Of a DNA stretch of 64,000 nucleotides, positions 47,421 to 58,950 are shown one piece after another; the stretch's first letter is position 1, and each line of letters begins with the position of its first letter. The position numbers and the translations under genes were made by a program. The notes under the pieces were generated by a model. The model was given only the letters and a program-made list of their open reading frames with translations, was not told where the DNA came from and made no database searches. The DNA comes from Blastomyces gilchristii SLH14081 (taxonomy: Eukaryota; Ascomycota; Eurotiomycetes; Onygenales; Ajellomycetaceae), in NCBI RefSeq assembly GCF_000003855.2, contig NW_003101682.1:1863148-1927147 (forward strand), given 5' to 3'.

Positions 47421-49604
47421 TCTTATTAAAGCTAAAAAATAAGAAAATAAAAACAGAATTATAAACACAATTTAGAGATTAATAAAGAAAAAATAAAGAA
47501 AATTCATACTTATATTCTTAATATCTGTGATACTCAATCTCTCTGTAACTATCAATTCTTCTCTTCAAAGAAGCAGAGAGTATTATATCTATGATACAGA
47601 CAATTGTTATATTTGATATGAAGACTGTTAAAAATGCACAGACTTCAGAGAAGTCAGACATCAGAGTATATACAGTTATAGCAGAGTCTTGAGAGCTGGC
47701 TGTCTGTATATATGATTAGATATCTCTTATGAAGCTGTGTCTGCTTTCTCAGTTATGCTGAAGTATTCAGTCTGAAAACAATTGAAATACAGAGAGAAAG
47801 CTTATCTGTTCAGATTAACTCTCATTATAAATTCATGACATTTGTATTATCTTGATTATCTGAATTTTGCAGGTACTCAGAGACTCATCTCTTATTGACA
47901 ATGAAATTGCAGAAATGCGCTGCAGTGTGAGAATCATTGATAGAGAACCTAGATATATTTACATATACCTGATCAGAGATTATGCAGATAGAGAGAAGAT
48001 GATTATAGGCCTGCAGAACTGCAGGAGACACTGGTAACATTAGAAGCTTTACAAGAACTGTTAGCTAGAATCTGTAAGAAATTACTTACAGAGAGACTTA
48101 CAGTAAAGAATAAGACTACACTGCTTAAAGTCAGAAACTGATCTGAAAGAGACATGAGATTGACTGCTGATCTGAAGATCAGATGCAGTGATAAGACTGA
48201 GAGAGATAAAGATACTGTTGTAAGTAGACTGATCATCAGAATCATGAATTTCATATTTAATTTCATTTGATCTGATCTTATACATTTCTTGATGTGAATC
48301 CCGCTGAGACTAGTCATTAAAAAAACATGCAAAGTGACTATATATCAGATCTTAAAATGAAATCATGACTTGAAAAAAATGAGAAAGTGATCTCATTTAA
48401 TCTCATTTAATCTCATTCTTGGCATAAAGTTACTATTTTTAGACATTTTAAGGTTTTTTTACACTATTTTTAATTTTTTAAAAAGTAACACTTTTTGGTA
48501 ATGCTCAAATGAGATTTAAAGTCATTTAAAGCAATAAAAATAATTTAAATTGAGAAGTGGAAATCATGGTCTCATTTGGAAAATGTGCTAAGAGTAGACA
48601 GTAAGTCTCACTGAGACAGTATGAGACTACTATCTAATGTTAAAACCATGTAATGAGATCAGTCAAATTGGTAATAAGACTATCAAAAAATCTAGTTCTG
48701 ATCTCAGACACAGTCACACGGTCAGTCTAGTTATAAGTGATAACATTTCTACTTCATCAGCTGATAAAAAGTAATTAGAGAAGTTATGAGAACACTTATA
48801 AGAAGCTCAGCAGCAGTCAGATATTATTTATAAAGATATTGAAATTGAAAAATTTTTTATTCTTAGAAAGTTCTTGAATCAATATATAAACATTGTTAGA
48901 AACACTCTCTCTCTATTATCTGAGTAAAAATACTTTATAAATGAATGAGAATACTCACAGTTTGTGAGAATGAGAGCTGTTACAGAAAAAGAAAAAAGAA
49001 GATAAGATTTTACAGACAGATCTGAGATATTTATACTACTTTAGAGAGATTTACTTACACTGTGAATAATCTCATAGAACAGCTAGATTACTCTAGTAAA
49101 TAAAGAGTGATTATGAATTACAGGCCTGAATCTTTCTATATAATTATAAAGAGTGATTGCAGATCACAGATATCTTGATTCTATAATTCTACAGTGTTAA
49201 AGAACAATAATTCATGAGAATAAGTGAAAGATCAACTCATGAATACTTCTCTTTGATAAGAGTGATCTCACAGAGAGTGATTCATCTGTGAGATGAATCT
49301 ATGTGATGATCACACAAGAATCTCATGAAAATAATTAAGAGTCAATCAAAACTCTTTTATATGAAAGATGTGAGATGAATCTGTATGATAGTCAGAGAAG
49401 AATCTGTAGATTATAAAGAATCTCACAGAATAAGAAACTAAGTAACAGACTCTTTTCTTTTTATAATAATAAGAGATTTTTCCTTACTGAGGTTTTTTTA
49501 TAGATGTGAAGAATTTTTAGTGAGTATCACTGCAGTACTGAGCTGATTCTATGAAGTCACTCAGTGAAAGGCTTTACAGATGAAGCCTTAGAGAGAGGAG
49601 AATA
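47421..49604 (+). pseudogene. GypA-2 post-pol region with extra ORF, interrupted by MITE-3
   Basis: The most readable copy of the extra ORF. An upstream stretch at about 47600-47740 gives KNAQTSEKSDIRVYTVIAES. A later one at 47880-48160 gives LRDSSLIDNEIAEMRCSVRI, REPRYIYIYLIRDYADRE, LQNCRRHW and LESVRNYL. Frames differ between the two, so a frameshift or spliced structure is possible. After MITE-3 the sequence is non-coding, with degenerate repeats near 49270-49400. A purine tract (TTAGAGAGAGGAGAATA) precedes the 3' LTR. The minus ORFs at 48003-48332 are shadows. Confidence 0.6.
48225..48729 (-). mobile_element. MITE-3 (505 bp)
   Basis: Same orientation as MITE-2. Duplication GTTGTAAG / GTTATAAG (48217-48224 and 48730-48737), one G-to-A difference. 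More mutated than the other copies: GG to GA or AA, CC to TC or CT, CG to CA or TG at many sites. Confidence 0.9.
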
Positions 49605-49804
49605 TATAAGAAATCTCACTTCTTATGAATTCTTTACCTCTATTTCTATTTCTTATATAATCAATAGAGTTAGCAGCTCTTGACTACACACAACTATATA
49701 GACTGAAGTTCATGAATACTATTCACAACTCAGCTTGAATGATATTATATATTTGATCTCTACATTTTATCTTTCTATCATGAATACTTCTAGTAGTTAA
49801 CAGT
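49605..49804 (+). repeat. GypA-2 3' LTR, first 200 bp
   Basis: It starts TATAAGAAATCTC (TG now TA) and has no CpG in 200 bp. LINE-2 interrupts it at TAGTAGTTAACAGT. The last 58 bp are at 54320-54377. Confidence 0.92.
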
Positions 49805-50200
49805 TATTATTATTATTATTATTATTATTCTTCAATTATAGATGTATGCAGTCAGAGACTATGACATCTACCTGAGAACTTTAGTTCTCAGGGTTTTTTC
49901 TATGTCTGTAAAGTTAACTATTGTACATTCATCAATTTCAGATATGCAAAATCAGAAAATTCCAGCCCAGAATACAAAAACTGTTTACAAATTGCAGTGT
50001 TTTAACATCTTTTGATACTTTGAAACCATTTGACAATATCATGACAAAAGAAAAGAGAGAAAGAACACAGTCTCAAAGATAGACACATTAAATAGATAGA
50101 TAGAAAGAAATTGAAAGGAAAAGATACAGAAAAAGATAAAGTAAAGAGAGACTATAACAAAACAAATTATTAAAAGAGAGTGTATAGCTGTTTTAACAGA

Positions 50201-53200
50201 CTATATCTGATTGATTTCCTCCTCTTCATATTCAGATAATTCTGAATTTAGCCATTTTCTTGTAGCTGCTTGAGTTTCTGATAGAAAGTCTATTAAGTAT
50301 TTAATTCCTGTCTCAGTTGAGAATAAGAATCTCATATTTAATTAATTTAGATCATACTTCTCTTTCAATCTGGCTCTGAGACTATTGTATAATGCACAGT
50401 GCATTATAATATGCTCAGGATTCTCATTTGTATTGTAGAATGAGCATTCTATTGAGTCAAATCTATCATCAAATCTTTGTATATAAGATTTGAAATAGCC
50501 ATGTCCTAGTTTCAGCTGTATTATAGATGAGAATATTTTCTTTTTACATTTAATTGAACAAGATTTTCACTTGGGTTTTGTTTCAAATCTTGAATAATGT
50601 ATACTCTTCTTTTGTTTCTGCCAGCTTTCATTCCACTTGTCTAAACAAGATTCTTTTATTTTTCTCTTTATAAAAGACCAGGACACAATTTTTTGAATAG
50701 ATCTGCTTAATTCTGCACCCTTTTTTGCAGCTGAATCAGCCAATTCATTGCCATGAATATTCATATGAGCAGGAACCCAGTGCAGATGAATTCTCAGCTT
50801 TGATGTTCTTCTCTTTTGAATTTTTAAAACAGAGTTTAAGATCAGTTCAAGATTCATTTGATCATTATGAATCTGACTATTTCTAAGTCTTTTTAAAGCA
50901 GCTTGACTATCAGAGAATATTCATGCCTCTTTCAAACAATTTCCTCTTTTATAAGATTTTATTTCAATGAGTTTGAAAGCTTTCACTATTGCAAATAGTT
51001 CAGCATCAAAGACTTCACATTCAGAGCCTAGATTCCAGAAATCTGAGATAAAATTAATATTATCTTCAGTATAAGCAATGCCTGCGCCTAATCTATTCAA
51101 GTTCTCATTTTTTGAGTCATCTGAATAAATCAGAATAGAGTCTTTTATATTGATTGTAGAAATTCTCTTCAAATGCTGTTCATATTCTTTCTCTTTTGAT
51201 AGTTCACTTATTTGTAAGTCTATAAGAGATTCAAGCTTTTTTCTCCAGGGAGATAACTTCTCATGATCAACTTTTTCAACATTTAAAGAAGAAAATTGAT
51301 TTTTAATCAGAGAGCATAGTCTGTACAGTTGAGAAGGCATTTTCTTTGAAGAATTATTTTCATTCCAATCAAGAAATCTATTCCAATCCAGTTCATTTCC
51401 AGAGTTAATTGATGGAAATGAAGAAGAGACTCTTTCTCTGATTATATGATTTGAGCTCATCTTTACAACTCTCAGAGCATAGTTCATACAGGCCTTTTCA
51501 AATCTAATAGCAGGAGGAGGAATTGAAGCTTCAATTTCCATTGCTTTAATAGGAGATGATTTGAATGCTCCCAGAATTCTTCTCAAGGCTCTGTTTTGCA
51601 GACTTTGAAAGAGTTCAGTGAAATTCCCTTGATTATTCCATCAAACTTGAACTCCATAATCAGCTACTGATGTAATACAGGCTATATATAACTGTCTCAT
51701 AGTCTGGAAGGATAGACCCCTCTCTGTATTTGATAGTCTGATTATGTTATTCAATAGTCTTTCTGCCTTGACAGTTCTTTGTTGAATGTGATATTTAAAA
51801 TTCAACTTGGAGTTTAACCATACTCCTAATCATTTGACATTTACACTGGGTTTAATCTCTCTATTTAAAAGAGTTAGAGATAGTTCTTTCTCATTGAATC
51901 TAGAAAAGAAATGAATTAACTCAGTTTTATTCATATCAAATTGAATTTGATTGATATCTGCTCTAACAAAGATTTCCTTTGCAGCTTCTTCAATTACTTT
52001 CAAATTCTCTTTGATAGTTTTTGAGCTGTAGACTAGATCAATATCATCCACATAACTCGGAGATTGCACTATTCTCATATTTCTATTTTTGAATAGATAT
52101 GCAGTGTATATTGCAAATAAAATGAGTGAGATTGAAGACCCCTGTGGTACTTCTATTTTTATCTCAGTCTTGTCTTGTTTCATTCCATCAAAGAAGAGTT
52201 GTATAATTCTTTTAGACATAAAACAGTTAACTCATTTTATTAGAGAAAGTGGCAGTTTTAATATCTTCAATATCTGAATTAACTTTGACTTTGAAACATG
52301 ATCAAATGCTTCTTTTATATCAATAAAAACTGCAGTTGAGACCAGACTCTCATGCTTTGCTATTTGAATATCATGAACAACTGAGAGAACAGTGTCAATT
52401 GCAGAACACTGTTTTCTACCTCTCATTTGTTCACTGAATAAAAGAGAATCACCTATAGAGCTTATAAAAGATAATTGAGTAGCTATTATCTTTTCTAAAA
52501 CCTTTCCTAGGCAGTTCAATAGAGATATTACTCTATATGACTTAGGAATTGAAGTTTTTCTATTAGGTTTTGCAAGAATCACTCCAGTGGCTTCTCTTCA
52601 GCATTCAGAATGATATCCATTTTTCAAGAGATTGAAAAAGAGCTCAAAATATTCATTCTTTAAGTAGGAATATGTATTTTAAATAATCAAGTGATTAATT
52701 GAATCAGGACCTGCAGCAGTTTTAACAGAACTTGAGAAGATAGCTGACTCTAATTCATCTTGTGTAAGATCAGGCCATTCCCAGTCATTTTCATCAATGT
52801 AGTTGAGAAGTGATATATTCTCTTCCTCTGAATCCGAATCTGAATCTGGTGAGTTCTGAAAGAGAATTCTCATGAAAGCTTGACATTTTTCCTCAAAAGA
52901 GTTTGCTGTATATGATTCATTCTGAAACTCATATTCTAGAGCTGGAAGTTTTGCTACACTTCTTGTTTTAGTATAGTTAAAAGCTTTAAAAACTTCCTTC
53001 CCTTGTGCTTCTTCAAGAAATTTATTCCAGCAGTCTGTTTTAGCTCTTTTAATATCTGAAAAATATTCATTTCTGACAGCTTTGAACTCTTCATCAGATA
53101 TTACATCATTCTTTCAATCTCTTCTAGCAGTAGCTAATTCTTTCCTTTTAGATGAGATATTCTCATTTCACCAAGGTTTTGAATACTCAGAAGATTTTCT

Positions 53201-54163
53201 TTTTGGAATATTATCTCTAACACTTGTTAGAATAATAGATGTAATAAGCTTCACTCTATTCTCAAGCATTTCATTTGAGATATCTTGACCAGAATTCCAA
53301 TATAGCTCATTCTGTCTTTCAGATTTTAACAGTTTTATGCTTTCTTCAACTGCTTTTCAATCAGCTTTTTCAAAGTTATACTGATTAGAGAGAAGAGGAT
53401 TTTCACTCATTTGTTTTTCACTCAGTTCAATATCAAATTGAATAATCTCATGACCTGATCCTGATGTCTCATTTGAATCAATAAACCAGTTTACAAGTCT
53501 TCTTTCCATTAGATTTTGTGACATGAATGTTAGATCTATAATAGACTTCTGTTTCATGCCTTTTCTAAAGAATGTTTGTTGATCAGACTTATTAACCAAA
53601 TCTATTGAATGCTCAAAGGTTTATTCAATCAGATTATCAGCTCTCACTGCTCTCTTGCATTCTGAATTCCACCAGGGATGATGTGCATTGAAATCTCCTG
53701 CAATTATAGAGTTTCTTGATGGAGTTATGTTCAGAAATCCTCTATCAATTGTCCAGATATTGTTATTTTCCTTCAATGACTTTTCATTATAGATATTTAT
53801 GAGCTGTATAGTATCAAACTCATTTTCTTTATCTATAATATCACCCACCAGAATATCAGGGTCAGACATGATATCAAATCTTAGATTAAATTGATATCTT
53901 CATCTCTTTCTTCCATAGATCACTACTCTTGACTTTATCTCAGACTTTTGAGGTAAAAAGCAGTAGTAGCTTGAATGAGAAATGACATATTTTTGCTCAG
54001 CATCAAAATTTGGCTCCTGAAGCAGTACAAAATCAACTTTTTGTTCAAATGCAATTTGAAGACTAGAATAAATGCAATTTGAGTTTCTATCCACATTATT
54101 TTGAATAAATGTGATTTTTGAAGAGTTTTTAAACTTTTTTTGTTGTTTTTGTTGTATATTCAT
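50201..54163 (-). pseudogene. LINE-2 ORF2: endonuclease, reverse transcriptase, RNase H
   Basis: A single 1321-codon frame from ATG 54163 to TAG 50203-50201 has no frameshift. I count 13 in-frame stops. Ten are TGA, each where Trp is expected; start positions: 53900, 53357, 53168, 53114, 52598, 52232, 51830, 51641, 50921, 50567. Three are TAA (53621, 52679, 50342). Domains: APE-type endonuclease (QNNVDRNSN, VDFVLLQEPN, GDFNAHHPWWNS); RT (AAGPDSINHLII; VFIDIKEAFDHVS; PQGSSISLILF; catalytic YVDDIDLV intact near 52060); RNase H (YSDDSKNENLNRLGAGIA, ELADSAAKK). Several sense changes (Pro to Ser or Leu, Gly to Glu) follow the same mutation pattern. At 50567 LINE-1 has TGG; at 50342 LINE-1 has CAA. 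Confidence 0.95.
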
Positions 54164-54186
54164 ACTAAAAGAGAGTAGAGTAGAAT

Positions 54187-54305
54187 CTAATCACTATCAT
54201 CAGATAGTAGATTATAACTGTTCTGAAAAGTAGGAATCTCAACTGCTTGCATTATATCTAGTTTATCACCAGAGTCATTTCTCAATTCTCTAATCTTAAC
54301 AGGAG
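54187..54305 (-). pseudogene. LINE-2 ORF1, last codons
   Basis: On the minus strand an open frame PVKIRELRNDSGDKLD, then MQAVEIPTFQNSYNLLSDD, ends at TAG 54189-54187, 23 nt before the ORF2 ATG. Tad1 elements place a gag-like ORF1 just upstream of ORF2, and an acidic C-terminus is usual. Truncated by the insertion. Confidence 0.7.
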
Positions 54306-54319
54306 TAGTAGTTAACAGT

Positions 54320-54377
54320 ACATATCACGCCAAGCTGCAAACACCCGAATAATAGCCTGTGAGCTCTTATTCTTACA
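54320..54377 (+). repeat. GypA-2 3' LTR, last 58 bp
   Basis: Outer edge with CpG retained (ATCACGCCAAG, ACCCGAATAA) and a perfect TTCTTACA end, followed by CATAG (54378-54382). Confidence 0.92.
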
Positions 54378-55131
54378 CATAGATCTCATAATTGCATTCA
54401 GTAGAACTCAGTTTCTTAGATATGAAGATGTATAATTGTAAGACATCTTTATTATTATATTATAATATGACTTCTTCTGTAATATAGTCAGAGAAATCAG
54501 CTTCAATGACTGTTTCACAATCAGAATTAAATATTATTAGTAGAGAGATATTGATGAATATCTTCTTCATTTATATAAATACAGCTTCAGTATTCACTGA
54601 TCACTGAAATACTGAGTTCTTCTGAATAAGTTCTGTAAGTGATCTTATAATATCTAAGAAGTTTTATATAAATCACTGATAGAAGTTAGCAAATTCAATG
54701 AAGCTTTATACATCTTTCACAGTACACAGAGCTTCTCATTCAAGAATAACAGAGACTTTCTCAGAATTCATTTGAATTCTCTTACTAGCTTCTATGATAA
54801 AACCCAGATATTTGATACTCTTGACTTTAAAATCACACTTGTTAATATCTATTAATAGTTCTACTTCTTATAATTATTGTAATACTCTTCACACATGTTC
54901 TTGATATTCTTTTCTAAATCTGTCAGTGAAGATGAGAATGTTATCAAGATATGCAGATGCAAATTTGTCAAGAAAATTTCAGAGTGCTCAGTTGATATAC
55001 TTTTGAAATGTACTAGAGATATTAGTCAGTTCAAAGAGAGTAACTACTCATTCAAAGAGATTATAATATGTCTGAAACACTGCAAGTTATTCATCTTCTT
55101 CAGTATTACAGATCTTATGAAACACAGCAAT
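54378..55131 (-). pseudogene. GypC-1 RT fragment
   Basis: Reverse complement aligned to GypC-2 58000-58700. The RT catalytic box near 54945 reads SAYLDNILIF (second Asp now Asn). The plus ORF at 54895-55221 is a shadow and also crosses the GypC-2 boundary. The last five bases GCAAT (55127-55131) are the GypC-2 duplication. Confidence 0.87.
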
Positions 55132-55439
55132 TGTGACGGGCTGCGCCCGATCAATCATATAGACTATTTCATTACACTTCACAGATTTCAACCGCTTCAT
55201 TCTCAAACACATACACTGTAATTCTCAGCCATTCTTGATCACTGATTCTCAGCCGCTACGAATATGTATAGATTCTTCCGCTCTGAAGCCCCACTGTGTC
55301 CATCACCACATATGTGTATAAATATTCACTTCAATCACTGATTCTCACACTTTCTCTTTCTTTTCCTACTCTAACATTTTTCTCTTTATTATATAAGACC
55401 TATATATTATATCAATCTATTCAGTGTAGGCCTCTTACA
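55132..55439 (+). repeat. GypC-2 5' LTR (308 bp)
   Basis: Starts TGTGACGGGCTGCGCCCG and ends CTCTTACA. CpG persists from the outer edge to about 55290, then is absent to the inner end. Confidence 0.94.
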
Positions 55440-56945
55440 CTAGAAAAACATTCATTGTCTTCTTATTAGAAACAATTATTCACACATCATCTTCTCATTA
55501 GAAATGATTATTCATTGAGAGATATCTGAATACATAACAACACATAAGAAAGAGAAACAGTTAAGCAGATACTGAGTTCTCAGATAGAAGCTTACTCATC
55601 AGTTACTCTGACTCTGTAATAAGATCTTATAAAGAGAATATCAGTAAAAGACCTGAGAGTTCTGACACTCAGATATATAAGATATTCATACAATTACACT
55701 TCTTCAAGATTTCATAGATATTATACACTCAATGAACAACATGTCTAACAATAATATAAGAGAACTCTCAAGTATAAGTATAGAAGTAATATCACAGTGA
55801 CTCTGAGTAATGTTGAAATTACAACAGTAATAGATAGCAGACATGTACACAACTTAACAACTTCAATATAAAGAGATTTAATAATTAACTTAACAAAGAA
55901 TTCATGCAATTTCAACATCTACAGAATTGAATATAAAAGTGCTGAAAGAATGCTTAAATACTTCTGTATATTTCAATACTTCTGATCTCACTCTCTACTC
56001 ATCATGAAGAATGAAAATGCTTATGAAACTGAGTGTAGATGAAGATATCATCAGTTTATTAATCAATCAAGATTGATATATCAATGAATGATTGAAGAAT
56101 CACATGAAACAGAAGTTTTATTTATGAATAAAAGTATGTAAATCAGTGTTGCAAACATCTGACAATATTATCAAATATCTTGATATTCTGTTTTAAGACA
56201 CTGTCATACAATAGAAAGTATTAGATTGATTACAGAGTATCTGATAGAGAAATACTTCTCTTACAATATTCATTTCTGACTTTGATATTAAGATTCTAGA
56301 AGCAGGTGATCAATCTTGAGAGAATTAAATGAAGATTAATATACTTAAGAAGATATTAACTTTTGAACTCTTACAGACTCTTATAAGTGTAAATGAAGAC
56401 CAGACTTATGAAGGTTTCTGCACACAGCTTTAAACATTGAATGACTGTTTTATCAAGCTTAAGAGTATATAGAACAGTGACAGAAGATGTTACACTTCAG
56501 TCACTTATATACTCACATCAAAGAACAGCAATGATGCAGATGTTATAAACTGAATAGATTCAAATATCTATACATAAGCAAGAGTTTTCATCATTTGAAC
56601 AGGCTTCTGAGTTTCTGAGATCACTTCTGAGAAAGTCACTGATCAATATCAATGTGAAGTATGTATTAACTGTAACTGACTAGAACATATCACTTTCAAC
56701 TGCTGATTGACCTATGTGTCTTCACACTTAAGAGAAAGACTGACATCTTTTCAATTGAGAGAAAGATCAGTATCTTCTTATTTGAAGAATAGATTAGTAT
56801 CTGTCTGTGCTAACTACATTGCAGTGAAGAAAGATTTGAAATATAACTATGAGAATACTCTGATAAAACAGGGAAAAGATTAGCTTCTGTTCAAATTCAC
56901 AAACAGAAGCTTGAAGAGATTGAATGACAATAATTTAAAGAGAAA
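55440..56945 (+). pseudogene. GypC-2 leader and gag remnant
   Basis: A candidate start is ATG 55741 (MSNNNIRELSSISIE), but stops follow quickly, so the true start is uncertain. Recognisable gag text begins near 56040 (VDEDIISLLINQD). The zinc knuckle at 56662-56703 keeps all four ligands (C-X2-C-X4-H-X4-C). Its usual Gly-Arg-Pro-Gly core is now Asn-stop-Leu-Glu, all explicable by C-to-T at CpG and CpC. Downstream is a Lys/Arg-rich tail to about 56945. Confidence 0.75.
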
Positions 56946-57735
56946 ATAATAATGAATGTGATTCTTATATCTACTGTGATTGATAATATGTATAATATGA
57001 AAGTTATGATAGACAGTGATCTATGCTACTATACAATGATAAAATCTTCAGTTGTAAGACATTATAATCTTCAGTGTATTCTCTTATCAAAACTCTGACT
57101 TCTCACAGAATTTAATGATTCAAAAGATGTTTGTACCTGTTATATAGTGAAACTAAACATGAATGTGAAAGAACATCAATGTGAAGATATCTATACATAT
57201 GAAGTTAATAATCTTGATTATAATCTTATATTAGAACTTATCTGACTATCTGAATAAGATATCTTATTGAATGCTTGAAACAGAAGCTTGATATTCTCTA
57301 ATAATAATAGAATTCATGAAGATGATATTTACAAGACTATGAATCTTACACAGATCTCTGCTAACACTTATAAAATACTCTGAAAAAGAAGTCATCATTA
57401 AAATTACTGACAGAGTTGCTGATAAGATTACTGATAGTAGAATCATGTGTCAATCTATTTCATCAGTCTGACTAATATTAAAAAGGCTCTAGAAAAGTTA
57501 TTCTGTGTTATAATAACAGATTCTTGTACAAAACTTCCTCAATAATATCATGAATATCTAGATATCTTTTAATAAGATAATAATATTACAAATCTACCTC
57601 TCTTACAAGGTTCAGAAGTGAACCACAGTATCAAGTTAGAAAAGAGAGACAGTAAGAACTCTGAATCATTATAAGACTCTCTTTATAATATATTTTGAGA
57701 TGAACTTCTTCTTCTTTGAAAGACACTTAATAATC
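56946..57735 (+). pseudogene. GypC-2 protease remnant
   Basis: Near 57005 the frame reads VMIDSDLCYYTMI, the retropepsin D-S/T-G box with Gly changed to Asp but the catalytic Asp kept. It continues as NNLDYNLILELIWLSE (about 57210-57250), the 'ILG.PWL' region. The open minus ORF at 57264 is a shadow. After 57480 the linker to RT is stop-rich. Confidence 0.75.
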
Positions 57736-58950
57736 TGTTGAATAAAGAATTTATATATATTAGCAACTCTTCTACTGCAGTCTCTATTCTCTTTACAAAG
57801 AAATCAGATGAAGAACTTCAGTTCTATGTGAATTATCAAGAATTGAACAGATTAATAAAGAAGAACTGTTATTCTTTATCTCTTATCAATGAAACTCTAG
57901 CTTGTATTGAACAAGCTCAATGATTTACAAAGTTAGATGTCATTACTGTATTTCATAAGATCTGCATTATCAAAGAAGATGAGTAGCTTACAGTATTTCA
58001 AACATAATATAGTCTCTTTGAATGAGTAGTCACACTCTTTGAACTGACTAATACTCTCAGTATATTTCAGAAGTATATCAACTGAGCACTCTGAGACTTT
58101 CTTAATGAATTCACATCTGCATATCTTGATAACATTCTCATCTTTACTGATGAATTCAGAAAAGAACATCAAGAACATGTGCAAAAGATATTATAATAAC
58201 TATGAGAAGCAGAACTGCTAATAGACATAGATAAGTATGATTTTAAGATTAAAAGTACAAAATATCTAGGCTTTATCATAGAAGTTGATAAGAGAATCTG
58301 AATGAATTCTAAGAAGATCTCTGCTATTCTTGAATGAGAGGTCTCATACACTGTGAAAGATGTACAAAGCTTTATCAGATTTACTAACTTCTATCAGTGA
58401 TTTATACAAAACTTCTCAGATATTATGAGATCACTTACAGAACTCACTAAGAAAGACTCAGTATTTCAATGATTAGCAGATGCTGAAGCTGTATTTACAC
58501 AGATGAAAAAGATGTTCATTAATATCTCTCTGCTGATAACATTCAATTCTGATTGTAAGATAGTTATTAAAGCTAATTTCTCTGACTATGTCATAGAAGA
58601 AGCTATATTGCAATATGATAATGAAGATGTCTTATAATTATATACTTTCATATCTAAGAAACTGAGTTCTGCTGAATGCAACTATGAGATCTATGATAAG
58701 AAACTTCTCACAATTATACACTGTCTAGAAGAATGAGACTCTGAACTTCAAAGTGTCTCTGAATTTGAGATAATCACAGATTATAAGAATTTCAAGTACT
58801 TTACAACTATCTGCAAACTCACTGAATGACAGATGTGATAATCTGAGTTCTTAAATCACTTTCATTTTATAATACACTATCATTCTGACAGTCAGAACTT
58901 GATGACAGATGCTCTCTCATAATAAGAGCAAGATATATTATTCAATGTAG
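57736..58950 (+). pseudogene. GypC-2 reverse transcriptase and RNase H remnant
   Basis: RT fingers at 57738-57923 (SILFTKKSDEELQFYVNYQE, LNRLIKKNCYSL). Palm FTKLDVITVFHKI, then LFEWVVTLFELTNT. Catalytic YLDNILIFTD near 58125 (Asp to Asn). RNase H includes KMFINISLLITFNSD near 58540, then [20 protein letters not shown] (58660-58720), the conserved 'NYEIYDKELLAII' motif. It ends with HSDSQNLMTDALS-like text near 58900. Matches GypC-1 fragments on both sides of GypA-2. Confidence 0.9.

Larger units (their letters stand above)
49805..54305 (-). mobile_element. LINE-2, nearly full Tad1-like element (4501 bp)
   Basis: Minus strand. Perfect 14-bp duplication TAGTAGTTAACAGT (49791-49804 and 54306-54319). 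(TAA)n tail at 49805-49830, 3' UTR with hairpin at 49872-49891, complete-length ORF2 (54163-50201), and only the last ~39 codons of ORF1. It was therefore 5'-truncated within ORF1 on insertion. Flanked on both sides by the GypA-2 LTR. Confidence 0.94.
9901..54377 (+). mobile_element. GypA-2, Ty3/Gypsy chromovirus, interrupted by eight insertions (two nested in GypA-4)
   Basis: Both LTRs are 258 bp and the whole element is bracketed by CATAG (9896-9900 and 54378-54382). Its own sequence is 9901-13393, 28434-29046, 45330-49804 and 54320-54377, less the small insertions. These total about 7.2 kb. Direct interruptions are MITE-1, SINE-1, GypA-3, GypA-4, MITE-3 and LINE-2. The reading frame resumes across GypA-4: the RNase H text 'HHWYHYF' at 29046 continues with 'ESLVTVIT' at 45335. 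Orientation is opposite to the GypC-1 host, GypA-3 and GypA-4. Confidence 0.92.

Noticed and set aside
50201..54163. TGA=Trp genetic code (nuclear reassignment or mitochondrial DNA)
   Set aside because: TGG is still used, TGG/TGA varies between copies, some stops are TAA, and Gly/Pro/Arg codons changed in the same CpC/CpG context. Nested LTR elements argue for nuclear DNA.
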